Positions 12,690 to 24,685 of a stretch of DNA of 64,000 nt are shown in pieces. The DNA comes from Phymorhynchus buccinoides. Taxonomy: Eukaryota > Mollusca > Gastropoda > Neogastropoda > Raphitomidae. Within the stretch, counting starts at the first letter, position 1. Each line of letters starts with the position of its first letter. Where the stretch lies: NCBI GenBank assembly GCA_017654935.2, contig CM065682.1:78680078-78744077 (forward strand). The letters are read 5' to 3'. A program made the translations under genes and the position numbers. The notes beneath the pieces are model-generated. The model was given only the letters and a program-made list of their open reading frames with translations, had not been told where the DNA came from and made no database searches.

Positions 12690-13470
12690 TTGCAATTTAT
12701 GCAAAGGGGTATTTTGTAGGCCCACTGGAACAAAATACAGATTTTATGTCACGCTAGTTGCGACACTGGTAACACACTGATTAAGAAAACAAAGATAAGA
12801 ATTAAAAACACTCTTTAACATTTTAAGTACCAACCCATTGTAAACTTGTATGCTTAAAAGAATTTATAGCTGGCCAAGCCTGGAGCTCTTGCGCATTGCA
12901 AACATTGTATGCTTAGCGTTAAGAATTCGTATGCAGGAATCCTTTTAAAATGGTATAAAACCTTCAAGATGGATGCACTTGCAGACTCTTCCACCCTTTT
13001 CTCACATAAACTTTACACCTTTTCCCCGCTTCTCACGCGCCCGTGATTTTGCGACTATAAGGGCCTGATAGTAGTAAGTGAAATTAAGAAGGGACAAATA
13101 GATAATGTTCTGGATGTTGTTACCAATTGGTTGTTATATCTACACAATCACATACTTCCGAACACAAAAATAACGTCTCCGCCACGACAAAACACCCTCT
13201 TGTTCGACAAACACAAAGACTTGATACCAACAGCATCCAAAAACGACTTACCGTGCCATCCCTCTTTACTTAGCAGCTACTTGTAACGTCTCGATCTATT
13301 GCTTCTTGCTGGGTGTGCCCATCTCTTGTGCGTCGCCTCTTTAGTCTTGTTTGAATTGCGAATTGCTTATGTTTATGTACAAGCGTAATGTTATGCTTTT
13401 GTTTTTCGCTTTGATCCCGTATTCACCCTCTTGACACGAAGACTGTAAGTCATTGTCAATAAAAGTTGTC
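12690..13470. other. No gene seen
   Basis: This is ordinary AT-rich spacer. Short open frames in all six phases lack domain character, and no repeats beyond trivial ones were recognised. Confidence 0.6.
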
Positions 13471-13473
13471 ATG

Positions 13474-13638
<165 letters not shown>

Positions 13639-14004
13639 TCATGTGCATTTTTAAGCACCACCACCCTTATATTCTCACACTCTCTTTCTCTCTCTTTCTC
13701 CCACTCCCTCTCTCTCATTTATGTCTGTCTATCTGTCTATTTTCTTGTGTTTGACTGCATAACTTGCACTCACTTGTTCTGTTTTTCTGCCTATGTCTGT
13801 CTGTCTGTCTGCCAGCCTGCTTGTCTGTTTTTCTGTCTCTCTTTATGAGAACAATTTAAACAATACCCCACCAAGGATCAGCTTACAAAGTGAACAGCAG
13901 AGAAACTCTTTTCTTCTGTGCCATGCGGTCATATAATGCTCCTGCCATCAAGTCATACTATCTACTGACTATAATGAAAACCACCCACATAACTGTCCCT
14001 ACGC

Positions 14005-14080
14005 TTCTTTATTGTCCATCCGGTGTCAATTGTACTAACAACGCACTACTTGAAACTTGTCTTCCACCATGCAAATTTAA
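14005..14080. repeat. Dispersed repeat, copy 1
   Basis: The block ttctttattgtcc, then an aacgcac-containing middle, then aacttgtcttccacc recurs in the same order and orientation at 27,415-27,480. The two copies differ by small indels, as expected for an old SINE or MITE family. The family is unidentified. Confidence 0.6.
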
Positions 14081-15829
14081 TTTAAAACCTTGCCTATGCA
14101 AAAAACGAAGATGAGGGGCAAAAAAAAAAAAAATACCAGTCCAATCCTTTCATTGACCCAGGCTAACCCTACAAATTGGCAACTCATCAGTCTCTCTCTC
14201 TGCATCTCTCTCAAATATCGTCTCTTCCTCAAAGAATCGCACTCGATCTGTCTGCTCCCTCGTTCTCTCCGCCTTCATCAACGTACACAAGTCACTCCCC
14301 AAAAAAATCAACAAAAGTCAAGAATATCTCATGATAATCAATGCCCACTCTCTCAATCGATCAACTCACATCATCTCATCAAAGTCACTCAACTCACTAC
14401 CTGGATCAGACGCTACAAAACTGATTCTCCTCTCACTCTCATATCTCTAACTCGCTACAAATAATAAGGAGCAACGAGGTCTCCAATCCCATCATACACT
14501 TTCCAAGCCATACTGTCACTCTTCTCTCTCTTTCTCTCTCTTCCCCCCTCTCTCTTTCTCCCTGACAGACAGACTAAATAGAACCAAACACACCGTACAA
14601 CCCAGCATGTAAAACGCGCCTGTTACTTGTTTTTTATACTACAACAACATTTAAACATCTCAACCATAACAAACCACCTAGCATTCAGTATCAACAACTG
14701 CTACACTTCGCCCGCCCCTACGGACTGCTTATCGTTTAATATTATTTGTATTTAAAATTATGTTCCAGTTTTTTACTAATATAAGAAAATACATGTATTA
14801 AGCTCCAAGCACATCCCACGCAACACCTAGCTGCTTCCCCTATTTTTTTTTTTGTGTTTTGTTCAAATTAATTCAAATTTTTTTTTCCAGCACAAAAAAC
14901 ACGTGTTTTCCAGTGCTCTTTTTCCACCAACCATCACTGTGCTTGAGATATTAAATTAACATTACTTATTTTAACTAGTCCTTGTGCCTCAACCCACCAT
15001 TTTTAAACCTTCTGCCAAAAGCCTTTAAGTTTAAAACACATATCAAATAGTCCTAATCCAGGTTATTCGCGCCCCTTTTTTTTTTTTTTTTTCTTTTTGC
15101 CCTCATTAGCTTTGGCGCCAGAAACCATATCGGGTGTTTGAAACTACAGTTCTTCACAAAAATATCCCATTAATGTCCCCAACGTTGGCATTAAAGAAGG
15201 TACCAAGACAGCAAAAAAGAATCGAGTGCAAAGATAAGATCATCCCGGCCTAAATGACTATTTTCCTTTATTTGCCCGAAAGGAAGGGTTTCCGGAAAAG
15301 TGCTGGTGGCCTGCGGAAGCCCAAGCCCTTTATTAGTTCTGTTCGTAGTGTAGTCCCCTGCTTGTCGGGCGGGGTTTATGCTGGCTCATTTGACGATCTG
15401 GTGCAGTTAGGTTGCTTGGGCTCTGCAGGCGAGGAAAGTTCAGCTATGCACGTCTACACATAGGCTTTAGTACATTCCTTTACAGTCTAAGGGGGTTGTG
15501 TTAAACCTCCAACAACTATGGGTTTTTTTTTTCATTACCTTTGTTGCTTGTACTAGCAGAGGTATGATGATACAAATTATGTGTCTTATGGCATGAGTGG
15601 ATCCACAATAGAAGTTATTAAGTTTAACAAGGAATTGTTATTAATTCCCCGCCATTTACTGTACGTGTTTTTGGAAACTTTTTAAATGCAATTTTGCTGA
15701 AGAATCATGAAAAAAAAACCGAGAGAAGGCGAATGATGCAATACATTATCGGTGCTGGCCTAAGCCCTCCCTTCGGCCTTCGAAAGATAGCCCTCGATAT
15801 AGTAATAACGTTTAAAGGAAAAAAAGAAC

Positions 15830-15854
15830 AAAAAAAAAAAAAAAAAAAAAAAAA
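15830..15854 (+). repeat. Poly(A) run, 25 bases
   Basis: An uninterrupted A run. It could be the tail of a retroposed sequence, but no body was recognised upstream. Confidence 0.8.
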
Positions 15855-16013
15855 CCAGACCAGGACGACACATTAATTTCCGTAGAACATTTGGGCAACA
15901 CAATGTTAAAACCAAAAAATAAAAACTAGTATACACGGATAAGCTATTTAGGCTAGAGTCCTAGCTATTGAAATTGCTAAAAATTAATTAAATCTTTGAG
16001 TTTCAAATCCACT

Positions 16014-16796
16014 TCAAAAGCATTTTGTCCCTCCTTTTGCATGACGCCGCCGGACGCCGCCCTTCTCCACCAGCACATTGAAGGGTGTACAAAAAGGGGA
16101 TTCATAGCCGAGGTTTTTCAACAACAAGTTGATCTAAAACTAATATTGCCATTGCTACGTTGACCTCTCCATACTCAGACACACCCTGAGGCCAGAAAAC
16201 AGAGCTGAACACCCCAGCAGACCAATGGGGAAACCAGCACAGGAAAGGTCATGGCGACATGCCGCCGCGGAGATGGTGAACAGCCCCTGAAAACAACGAG
16301 CAATGTTAGTGTCTTGAGACTTCTGAGACTTCTGGATGAGTGATGTATGGCTGCTTTGCACCGAGTAAAATATGACAGTTTGTCCAGATGCAATGATAAG
16401 GAATAAAACTAAGTTTAGCAAAATCATCACAGCAAAGGCGTATACATGGCCAGGGAACTGCTTCCTGGTGATTGGCAGAGGGATACAGATGCCTGTCTGA
16501 CTGTAGAACTCCCAGTGAGCGAGACTTTGGAAAGATGGGAACAAGCTGCCAGTATTGAGAACCGATTGTCGAACAGGAACAGCACTAGCCAGACTGTGCC
16601 CTGGATGCTGCCATCATAAACTTGAGGGAAGTTCAGAAGGAAGTAGGCAACAACCAGAAATAATATCCAAGGGTGATGAAGCAGATAATAGAAAGCATAC
16701 AACTTTCGAAAGAAAGCAACGCCAGAAAAACCAAAACCTACAAGTTGACAACACAGCACTGTGTCACTCCAGGGAAGGAGATACGTCCTGCCAGAT

Positions 16797-16828
<32 letters not shown>

Positions 16829-16930
16829 CGCTCGTTCTGGTACATCCTGGATCAGACCACACCTTACCTATCACGCTCTTAGGAGAAAACAAAAACCCAA
16901 TCAGAAGGTCTGACACAAAAAATCAGAGGG
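16014..16930 (-). pseudogene. Frameshifted GRL101-like 7TM segment (TM2 to C-tail)
   Basis: Reading the minus strand in changing frames gives TM2 (VSDLLIGF, near 16,900) and ECL1 (PWSDTVLCCQL). TM3 follows (LLSFESCMLSIICFITLGYY; normally ends DRF/DRY). The strongest stretch, ECL2-TM5 in one frame at about 16,545-16,290, is HWEFYSQTGICIPLPIT then FAVMILLNLVLFLIIASGQ. TM6 follows (GFPIGLLG), then a TM7 remnant MNPLF near 16,100 and a basic tail FNVLVEK ending at TGA 16,014-16,016. At least three frame changes and a 28-base poly(A) run (16,801-16,828) break it. The order and orientation match a receptor 3' exon belonging to the exons at 17.8-47.4 kb, with the LRR part missing. It is either a decayed terminal exon or a dead duplicate inside the last intron of one larger gene. 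Confidence 0.75.
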
Positions 16931-16959
16931 ATGGGAGCACCGAGCACAAGTAAAGGCCA

Positions 16960-17820
16960 TATACCAGCCCTAGCCCCTCTAACCTCGTTTTCTAGATGGT
17001 TTCACTAAAAACTAACACGAACTGCTGCATCTGACCAGAATTACCGTCAACCCGGTATGGTGAAAAAAGAAAACAGTGTGCTTAGCACACTTCGATACAG
17101 CAGACTTTGACATCGAAAGCAAGTTCCACTACAACGAAGGAAAAGATTTCATTCACAGGAGCCATGACAGCTGTTTGCGGTGCAAAGTTTGTCAAGCTAA
17201 AGACTGCAGTCTGCAACAACACAGCCTGTGCTCTCAATCAAGGCATACAGCACCTCTAGAGCTGGCTGAGATCTTTAGAAGACATCGCTTCTGATAGATA
17301 CATCAAGTGTCAACAACCTTGTGAAAGATTCCAAGTGACTGCAAGGTGTACCAATCAAACTGCAAGGGCTTCGTTCTGTTATATGCACGGTGTGCCAACA
17401 AGTTCTGACAAATTCAAAACCTTAACATTAGAGAACATGTTCCCTCTTCATGTCTGTCATCAATTGAGTTGAAAGTTCAATTCCAGATAAGATATAACCA
17501 GGACCCATCGTAATATGATCAAATATAATTGCTTTCATGTCCTAGCTCTCATGCGAGCCTATGGCGCTGCAGAAATGTCTTGGAAAGACAGGGGTTATTA
17601 TTTGAAATGAATTAAAACGTGTCGATTAAGCATCAATTACTTGGATAGTGTCTGTGTTAGCGAGGTGTTACTGGTTATCTCTGAGCAATCTAACGCTAAG
17701 AGAGGGGCTAAACCAACTGGAAAGTTGTGGACAAGAGAACTTCCCCCCAAACCAGAAACATGGCAATATTGGGCCAGGTTGTAGGTTAGACCAAACGACA
17801 ACAATGACAGAGCAAAATTT
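16960..17820. other. No gene seen; LRR exon expected here is absent
   Basis: If the exons upstream belonged to the 7TM segment at 16.0-16.9 kb, LRR coding sequence would be expected here. I read both strands and found no LRR pattern, only short non-domain frames. Confidence 0.55.
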
Positions 17821-17825
17821 GATAC

Positions 17826-18276
17826 CATTTGTTCCATCTTCAACCCGCTGCCTGGTGCTTTCAGGTACTTCAGGTCTGGATAAAGTTCTGCTGGAAACAG
17901 CTGGGGACACGACAAAGCTAAGCCGTGACACGTGCACTCAGAGGGGCAGTGCAGGTCACATAGCAGTTCGTCGTCAGACTGTGGACAATGGTACACACCA
18001 TCACACAGGTGAGATGGATGCAAACAGGTCTGAGAGTCACGACAACTGTAAAACTTCGCACACTTGTAATTACCGCATTCTGTACAAGTCATCGTGGCCT
18101 TTCTTGGCAGTCGTAACCTCCATTACACCCGGTGATATACTGGGATCACCGTAACCTTGTGGGCAAATTGGTAGTAAAGGGTTTCTGTCAACACGATGAT
18201 ACTCCCCTGCACACAACGTCCTGTCTGGTTTTTCAAGGAAAAGCACTGTGTACCTGGGGTTTGTGAAATCAACAAA
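17826..18276 (-). CDS. Receptor exon 5: LDLa domain plus LRR N-cap
   Basis: This exon encodes an LDL-receptor class A module followed by an LRR N-terminal cap. The LDLa has all six cysteines (CAKFYSC, TCLHPSHLC, HCPQSDDELLC) with the acidic SDDE calcium-cluster pattern. The cap is CPSECTCHGLALSC, then a leucine-rich strand YPDLKYLKAPGSG. A good acceptor (cccccctgcag) precedes 18,276. The start of the exon reads FVDFTNPRYTVLFLEKPDR in one frame and changes frame at about 18,095, where DDLY meets CGNYKCAK, so there is one apparent 1-bp frameshift. The donor is ATG|GTATCA at 17,826, in phase 0, which would fit splicing to the acceptor at 2,342. It acts in the extracellular part of the receptor. 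The damage may be real or a sequencing indel. Confidence 0.75.
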
Positions 18277-18289
18277 CTGCAGGGGGGAC

Positions 18290-19740
18290 ATGGGGGGTAA
18301 AACTTTGTATTGTTCTAAACGAGATAATTGTAGTCCACACAAACCGTGTTGTCATCTTCACCGATTCACAAGGGTCACAGTCCGTCTGTCCCATGTGCAC
18401 TGACTGTGGCAGCGTTGTCAGCAAACTGTTTAAAACATGCCAATGGGGAAAAACAGCCAAAGACACTTTGTGCAAAAAAAGAAACAAAATAGACAAGACA
18501 TAAACAAACCCACATATTACACAGATGCGCTTTCTATCTCGTTACTTTCTACTTATCTCTCCACTCTCAAGAGTCAATGAAATGGTTTTGTCTTCGTATA
18601 GAAGTATTTATATTATCTACCCTAAACAAAAAAACCCGGGCCCCGCCGGCCACCTTTTTGTTTTGAAATACATAAAATAAATTCTATATTTTACTACATA
18701 ACTAAAATTTACTCTCTTTCCTCAAAAAAAGTTCTCGGCAGCGACGAAGAGGAAGAGTGTCGGCAGTAGGGGACTTAGCAACTAGGTTTACAGCTAGGAA
18801 CGATGTACTATCTGAACTACCGACCAAAGTGGACGTCAGCAGCAGTGCAGCGTCGTCCATACTGATTGGTTGCCATCCTGACGGCCTAGCATATATATAA
18901 TCCGCCTTCCTTAGGTCTCGAAGTGTGGGACCTGAACGACGCCGGGGTGTGTCGGACGAGGTTGTAGGAAGTTGTAATCAGAAATGTGCTGATGTGTAGA
19001 GCGACAACGCCAGGTTACGACGCACAAAGGAACATGGGACAAGCCGAAACAAACAAATATCCTCCTTTACTCATCAAGCTTCAGTCTCTCCCCATGTATC
19101 ATTCACTAATCTCTCATCTCCCTCGAAACTCATTCACACGTCGCCTCACAAAGAATCACGCCCAACCACCCAACATCCAAAAAAAATCACTCATCCCACG
19201 CTCTCATCGTTCTTCTGCTCCATCGCTCTAAATAAATTGCATCTAATTAAATGATAATGTGTAGGGGAAATAAGGCTTTGTTTGTTTGGACTTTAACAAT
19301 CTTATGAGTTTTGTTAACTGTATCCTCTTTTTGGTTATATTTAAAGAAGGAAACTTTTCGGTCTGCTTGCGTGTGCATTATAACGATTGAGGTTTTGATT
19401 TCATTATCCATTATGACTAGTATGACTAGTTTGGTGCTTTGAAGGCTCTATTATATTGCTTTGTTTAGCCCCTTTGTATTATGTAATTTTTTAGGGACAG
19501 TGGCCTGGATGTAAAAAAAGCATGTACCTAAACTTAAATTTGCTTATTCATAATTAACCCTCTAATCAATAATATGCTAGTCAATTCAATTCATTCTATC
19601 TTTATTTTGTTAATGATATTTTTCTGTAGAACAAAATATGAAGTTTAACAATCTATCTATTAAACACTTTCACTACATTATTGCAAAGTATGATAGAAAT
19701 TAATCATATCTACGTCTAAAGACGGTTTTGTAAGACTACA
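18290..19740. other. Intron-like spacer, no gene seen
   Basis: A GC-richer patch at 18,730-18,990 and a pyrimidine-rich block at 19,070-19,230 are present. No domain-bearing frame was found. The span lies between two receptor exons and is probably intron. Confidence 0.5.
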
Positions 19741-19746
19741 CCTTGA

Positions 19747-20358
19747 TCACAGTCCAACCCACGATTTCAGAGTATATTGGAAGACAAAGGGGCCATGGTG
19801 AACAAGAACACCGAAGTCACTCATCACTGTTGTACCACAGCAGTCCTCGCTGACATACAATAGGTTGCACACAACCAGAGACAAACTGTAAGGAACTCTA
19901 CTGCCTTCCTGTCCCCGCACAGACAGACCAAGTAAGAAGTGAAGGAAATTGAACGTCAACGTGCTACACTCGGACAACATGAATTGCGTGATGGGATACA
20001 TCCCAGGAATTCGGTCGGAGCTCTGTCTCCACAGAAGGAAGGGAGTCTTGAGCCCAACGAGTTTGCTGAAGAGGAATCACAAAAGCACAGAAAAACTTTA
20101 TGAACAGGATGTGGGTTTGTAGGACAGACTGTCAACTCATTTTTCTCTTTGTTTTTCAGTTCAGCCAAGATGACGGGGGCTGAGGGTGAATTGTATCGTG
20201 CTGGAAACAGATCGGTGTTGTACTCGCATAAATACAGCTTACAGAGAATGTTTCTTTTTAACTTTTGCAAGGATATATGAGACAATGAGCGGTCAGATGC
20301 AATAATATAGAACCAATCCGATTGTATGTAATTTGAAGACATGTGAACAACACCGACA
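19747..20358 (-). CDS. Receptor exon 4: end of C-type lectin domain plus degraded LDLa
   Basis: The first part reads SNYIQSDWFYIIASDRSL and ends the lectin fold with CKLYLCEYN. A linker follows, then a segment VCPTNPHPVHKVFLCFC like the region between lectin and LDLa modules in gastropod GRL101-like proteins. The frame changes near 20,000 and continues as RVPYSLSLVVCNLLYVSEDC, then SDFGVL, in which expected LDLa cysteines are replaced (Gly, Tyr) and spacing is altered. The acceptor proposed at 20,359-20,360 is weak, but its phase matches the phase-2 end of exon 3. The downstream donor is not resolved. It probably encodes extracellular sequence. The frameshift and lost cysteines suggest a pseudogene or sequence errors. 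Confidence 0.6.
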
Positions 20359-20739
20359 CTTAGTGCTCCACCAAGTAGCGTCCTTCAGATAACTACCTTC
20401 ATCGTAGGGGAGGGAATATAAAACCTAATGTTTGGTCACTCAGCATCAATACTTTTTTGTAGCTGCAACATATATTTTGATAAAAGCTCATTGCGAATAT
20501 TATGTTTATGCTATGCGTTCGTGATCGTGCAACAGCACCCCGTTACAACTGCTTTTAGTTTGTGCCTATTTTTAGAACTCATCACCAGTATAAACCAATC
20601 ACAAGTTTTTACCGCTTCCTTTGTTGTAGTGAACCATTCTTAAGGTCTTTCCTAATCCCTAACAACATTCACTGAAAATAATTATTGCCTTTGTGAAAGG
20701 AAATAACTTTAAACAATTAGCTCTCTTGGGGAAACTAAA

Positions 20740-21250
20740 AGCTGTCAGAATGAGGGGAATTGGTGTGCTGTGCTTGGCCTTCATATTGACTCTGATCTAT
20801 CTTTGAAACAACACATTGCCAAAATCAGTCAAGCCTGCTTTCTTGAAATCCGTCGCATTAGCTCAATTAGGAACCCTTTCTGACTGAAGACGCCACAAAG
20901 ACGCTTGTCACTTCCTGTATTATGTCTAGATTAGATTATTGTAATGCCCTCCTTCTAGGCCTTCCTGCAACCTCTCTCCAACCTTCTCAACGTGTTCAAA
21001 GATTCCGCCGCACGCCTTGTATTCAGAGCACCGAAACGGCACCATACATGAGATATTTTACAGAAGTTACACTGGCTAAAATTTTAATACAGAATCAAAT
21101 ACAAATCTGCCTGCCTCTGCTACAAATTGTTACAAAAGACGCTCCAGCCTATCTTTGCGACCTTTTCCAGATCTACGTTCCTGCTCATGCCTTTCATTCG
21201 TCCTCTGACGACCATATGTTTCAACTTCCCTCTTACTATTGGAAACAACA
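20740..21250 (+). mobile_element. LINE fragment, L2/CR1-like RT C-terminal region
   Basis: Plus-strand translation starts LGLHIDSDLSLKQHIAKI, continues ACFLEIRRISSIRN, then after a frame change MSRLDYCNALLLGLPATSL and finally DAPAYLCDLFQIYVP. These are the conserved blocks C-terminal of the RT palm in L2-type LINEs (SRLDYCN is diagnostic). The 5' and 3' ends are missing. It lies in the spacer upstream of receptor exon 4, antisense to the receptor. It is inactive. Confidence 0.8.
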
Positions 21251-21361
21251 CTGAAAATGCTCTACCTCAAACTGCAACTACAGAATGCATCTGAAACTTA
21301 GAAATATTACCAGACACTCTCTTTGTCAATCTTGCTGTTTGTATGCGTGTCCACGCGTGTG

Positions 21362-21363
<2 letters not shown>

Positions 21364-21450
<87 letters not shown>

Positions 21451-21500
21451 TGTTGTGTTGTGTGTGTGTGTGTGTGTGGTGTCGTGTGTGTGCGTGCTAT
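21364..21500. repeat. (TG)n microsatellite
   Basis: A pure TG tract of about 80 bases (to 21,446) followed by interrupted TG. It generates false Cys-Val frames. Confidence 0.95.
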
Positions 21501-21844
21501 ATTCATTAGGTGTGTGAGTGTGTGTGTGTTCGTGCGCGTGTGTTTGAAATCATGTCATTGCTTATCACGTGTTCTTAGCATTTACCGTATGCTTTACTAT
21601 GAGACATTTTAGAAGAGTTGGGGGCACCTGTAGTTGTCCTCAAAACGAGAAGAATTATTTCGATGCTTGCTAAAACCTTTTGTACAATCTAAGATGGGGG
21701 AGGCGGGAGGCGGAGGGAAGAGTGGGGGGGTGTGGTGGTGGATAGGGGTAAGAAGACCAGATAATAGTTAGTTGATAGAGGGAATGATGCAAGGGTGAGA
21801 TTCCATTACTGATATAATTAATCATTTAAATGTAACTGACAGGA

Positions 21845-22359
21845 TTGAATCAGACAGATCACTTACCCATTGACATGCATTGTTTTGCTAATTTCCGTGT
21901 TAATAGATGCACAAAAAACAATATGACTTCTAAGCAAGCAAAGCTAATTTGGCAACCTGATAAAGTGCAATCTTTTTGTCAAACTGTGGAATCATTACAG
22001 TTTGAAGAAGATCTTATACATGCAACTGAATTATTGGACAGCTCAGTCGAGCGGTCAATGGAGGTATTTAATCAGTCCTTGTTAAATGCTGCTCGAGACA
22101 TGGTTACAGAAATTACACCTTCAAATAGGTTACACAAGTCTCCTTGGCTGGACAAAGAATGTTTATCACTAAAAAACCAGCTAGGCTCCAACTTAGAAAG
22201 CTAAGGCGTACAAAATACTATAATGACGTTATGTTTTTTTTAAACAACACAGAAATGTGTATTGAGACATATAGGACATTAAAGAAAATGACTATAATCA
22301 ATCACAAAGGGGAAAACTGTTACGCTCTATTAAGTGCTCTTCAACGTTTTGGTCTGTAA
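21845..22359 (+). mobile_element. LINE fragment: endonuclease end and EN-RT linker
   Basis: The first frame contains TDHLPIDM, matching the last conserved (S/T)DHxPI block of APE-type LINE endonucleases. It then continues FNQSLLNAARDM and SPWLDKECLSLKN, typical of the EN-to-RT linker. After a frame change it reads LRKLRRTKYYNDV. Frameshifts and the absence of the RT core make it inactive. It may be the 5' half of the element whose 3' end lies at 23,255-23,990, with the RT deleted, or an independent copy. Confidence 0.65.
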
Positions 22360-22520
22360 TTTAGAAAACATCAGCCTAAAAAGCATGTTAATAATCATTG
22401 TGACCGGGTTTTGAACGTCGGAGCTGAAAACAACTGCAGTAGTTATGATTTTACCCTAACCAATAATGGAGACTGGAGTGGTTGAAAAGGGTGACTGTCA
22501 GGTCTTGAAACAATGTAGAG

Positions 22521-22620
22521 GAAGAACATAAAGAAGAGGGAGATCTGACCTGATGGAGAGTTGACACTGGGAAGAACATAAATGAAGAGGTAGATATTGA
22601 CCTGATGGAGTTGACATTGG
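22521..22620. repeat. Two tandem 50-bp units
   Basis: Units 22,521-22,570 and 22,571-22,620 both start gaagaacataaa and both contain tgacctgatggag; they differ at several positions. This is a small tandem duplication of unknown origin. Confidence 0.8.
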
Positions 22621-22889
22621 GGAGCTTTCGAACTTTTTTCTTCTTCAGCGCTGGTTGACAGGTAGGTGAGTGAAGAACTTGGGACTAAAAGTGATAAGGC
22701 CAAGGGTGGGAGTGGGGGTGCGGGTAGGGAGGGTGTTGTGGTGAATTGGAAAGGTGAGCACATCGCAGGTAGAGACTGAGAGAGAGACCTAGAGAGCTGA
22801 ATATGGTTATGAGAAGGGAAAAAAGGGTGAGTGTGAAATCATGTGGCTGCATTGTGTGGGGGAAAACAGAAAGGGGGGTGGGGACAACA

Positions 22890-22961
22890 CGCACACACAC
22901 GCACGCAACCACACGCACGTCCACAAAACACGCGCACATGCGCACACACATACACCACATC

Positions 22962-22996
<35 letters not shown>

Positions 22997-23038
22997 CACA
23001 CACACACCCACACACACCAAACACACCCACACACACAA
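22890..23038. repeat. (CA)n imperfect microsatellite
   Basis: CA-rich with CG and AC variants. The purest part is about 22,967-22,994. Confidence 0.9.
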
Positions 23039-23254
23039 TGACAGGGGTCTAAGTTCGCACATTGATGCCCATGGGTTGGAAGGTACCCAGGCGATCAATG
23101 AGACATCTTTCCAGGTATTTTCCGAAAGTGTGGCCTTTGTGTTTCTTGTAGAGTGCACAAAGAGACTGTGGTGAGGGTGACTGGAAGAGAAAAGAAGATA
23201 GGAGTGCGTGTCTGTTGGCTATGCATATCTTGGGCTTACATTGTCCACACGAAA

Positions 23255-23990
23255 CAGTTTTACGGCAGCTTTCGAGGAATCAGTTGTAAAAGCATATTGG
23301 TTTCGCATCTTAAGACAACCTGATTACCATGTATTACAAAAAAGCCTACAAAATGCTGTGCAAGTTGCATGACAAGGGCATTAAGGCCTGGGTGTCGCAT
23401 GTGTAACTCGTCTTGTGTGAAAATGGATTTGAGCAGGTATGGTTGTTTGGCTGTGACATGGAAAAAACGTTTTGTAAATGAATTACGTGAGTGCTTATTT
23501 AGTTATTTCCGTCGCCGTTGGACAACTCATATTGATGAAAGCCCACATTTATCGGCACCTGGAAATTGTAGGCATTGGTGTCGCGTGCAAATTTGCAGGA
23601 CAGGCATGTATTTGAAAGAGAGAATCATGTAACAGTTCTATGGAGAGATGCCTATTGCAATGCTATTGCCCAACTCCGGATAGGAATGTCTCAATTAAAC
23701 ACACATCCACATCGTTTTGATGCCACATAATCTAATGTGCAATGTCCAGTATGTAAAGACAAACCTGAAACAGAAAGTCATGTTTTGTTTGATGGCAAGG
23801 CTACTCAGATATTCGTTCCAAACGGGTTAATTGTCTGCCTCTCTTAATCTAGACGTAGTAGTCCCGGAAGGTTATCAAAACTAGTCAACGATATATCTAC
23901 AGATAAATTTGTTTTGCTTTCTAAGTATATCATCCAGGCATTGAACAAAAGAGCGCGTCTTATAAAGAAACTAACTAGTAGATTAAAATA
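23255..23990 (+). mobile_element. LINE 3' fragment with C-terminal zinc-finger
   Basis: The fragment reads AVKAYWFRIL near the start and FVNELRECLFSYFRRRW at about 23,470. Then follow LWRDAYCNAIAQLRIGMSQL and a CPVCKDKPETESHVLFD motif at about 23,740-23,800. It ends ALNKRARLIKKLTSRLK before a stop at about 23,990. This is the post-RT C-terminal region, with a CxxC...H...(C) finger, of a molluscan LINE. Several frame changes are present and the last Cys is altered. Plus strand, non-autonomous relic. Confidence 0.7.
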
Positions 23991-24161
23991 ATCATCATTT
24001 CTTCTGGATTCTTGTAGATATTATTTCTCCTGAAGAAGAACCTCTATGGTATGATTTCTATTCTAGGGTTCCCGATACTAATTTCACGATAATCCATCTT
24101 TGATTAATTTGGACGTGACTTGTCATTGTGATATATTATGCTTAATGAACAGCAAGCATTG

Positions 24162-24164
<3 letters not shown>

Positions 24165-24197
<33 letters not shown>

Positions 24198-24212
24198 ACA
24201 CGTACACACACG

Positions 24213-24308
<96 letters not shown>
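24165..24308. repeat. (CA)n microsatellite abutting a receptor splice donor
   Basis: About 144 bases of CA with a few CG/GTA interruptions near 24,195-24,217. On the receptor (minus) strand this is a (TG)n tract beginning within about 8 bases of the exon 3 donor. Confidence 0.95.
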
Positions 24309-24309
<1 letters not shown>

Positions 24310-24314
24310 TTTAC

Positions 24315-24685
24315 TAGCTGGGAAGAGCCACTGTAGGAGATAACATTCCCAGAGCCACAGGGAACTGTACGTCTCTCCACATGACACCAAGCACAGCCTG
24401 GTGCTCTTGCACAGTGTTGAGACTGGCTGGCTGTGCCCCTATCTTGACACAGCCTTCGGTGTGATTCAAAACACGTGGATATTTTGTATAGAACATCCTC
24501 AGGCTGTAGCACCGACCATCGACCTCAAAGCCCTCCTGGTGACATCGTACATAGCCACAGTCCTCCTCATCTCTGCCGTCCAGACATTGAGTGACCGCAT
24601 TGCAGGCCATGTGAGCCTTGAAGCTTGACCAGCTGGACACTGAGCAGTTCCAATGTTCTTCTCTGGTTTTGGTTGGGATCTCAGT
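24315..24685 (-). CDS. Receptor exon 3: LDLa domain plus start of C-type lectin domain
   Basis: This exon gives 123 codons plus 2 nt, open throughout. The acceptor (gctcaaacag) precedes 24,685 and the donor A|GTAAAC follows 24,315. It starts [14 protein letters not shown]. An LDLa-like module contains SFKAHMACN and [10 protein letters not shown], with the acidic calcium pattern. A C-type lectin domain starts [16 protein letters not shown], followed by [20 protein letters not shown], the family-typical first helices. The phase-0 start fits exactly the phase-0 end of exon 2. The domain would be completed by exon 4. It acts in the extracellular, possibly sugar- or protein-binding, part of the receptor. 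This is one of the intact exons of the locus. Confidence 0.85.

Larger units (their letters stand above)
13640..16000. other. Intergenic/intronic spacer, pyrimidine-rich, no gene seen
   Basis: A C/T- and A-rich stretch at 14,140-14,580 resembles similar pyrimidine-rich blocks at 19,070-19,230 and 27,510-27,700. Poly(T) tracts occur near 14,846 and 15,077, and a 25-base poly(A) run at 15,830-15,854. No protein domain or RNA gene was recognised. Confidence 0.55.

Noticed and set aside
17076..17294. Cysteine-containing 72-codon plus-strand frame
   Set aside because: Spacing of cysteines fits no domain I know and there are no splice or start signals; treated as chance.
21267..21612. Cys-Val and Thr-His open frames
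   Set aside because: Translations of TG/CA microsatellites here and at 22,803, 24,100, 32,292, 32,775, 54,037, 60,228 and 62,464; no protein signal.
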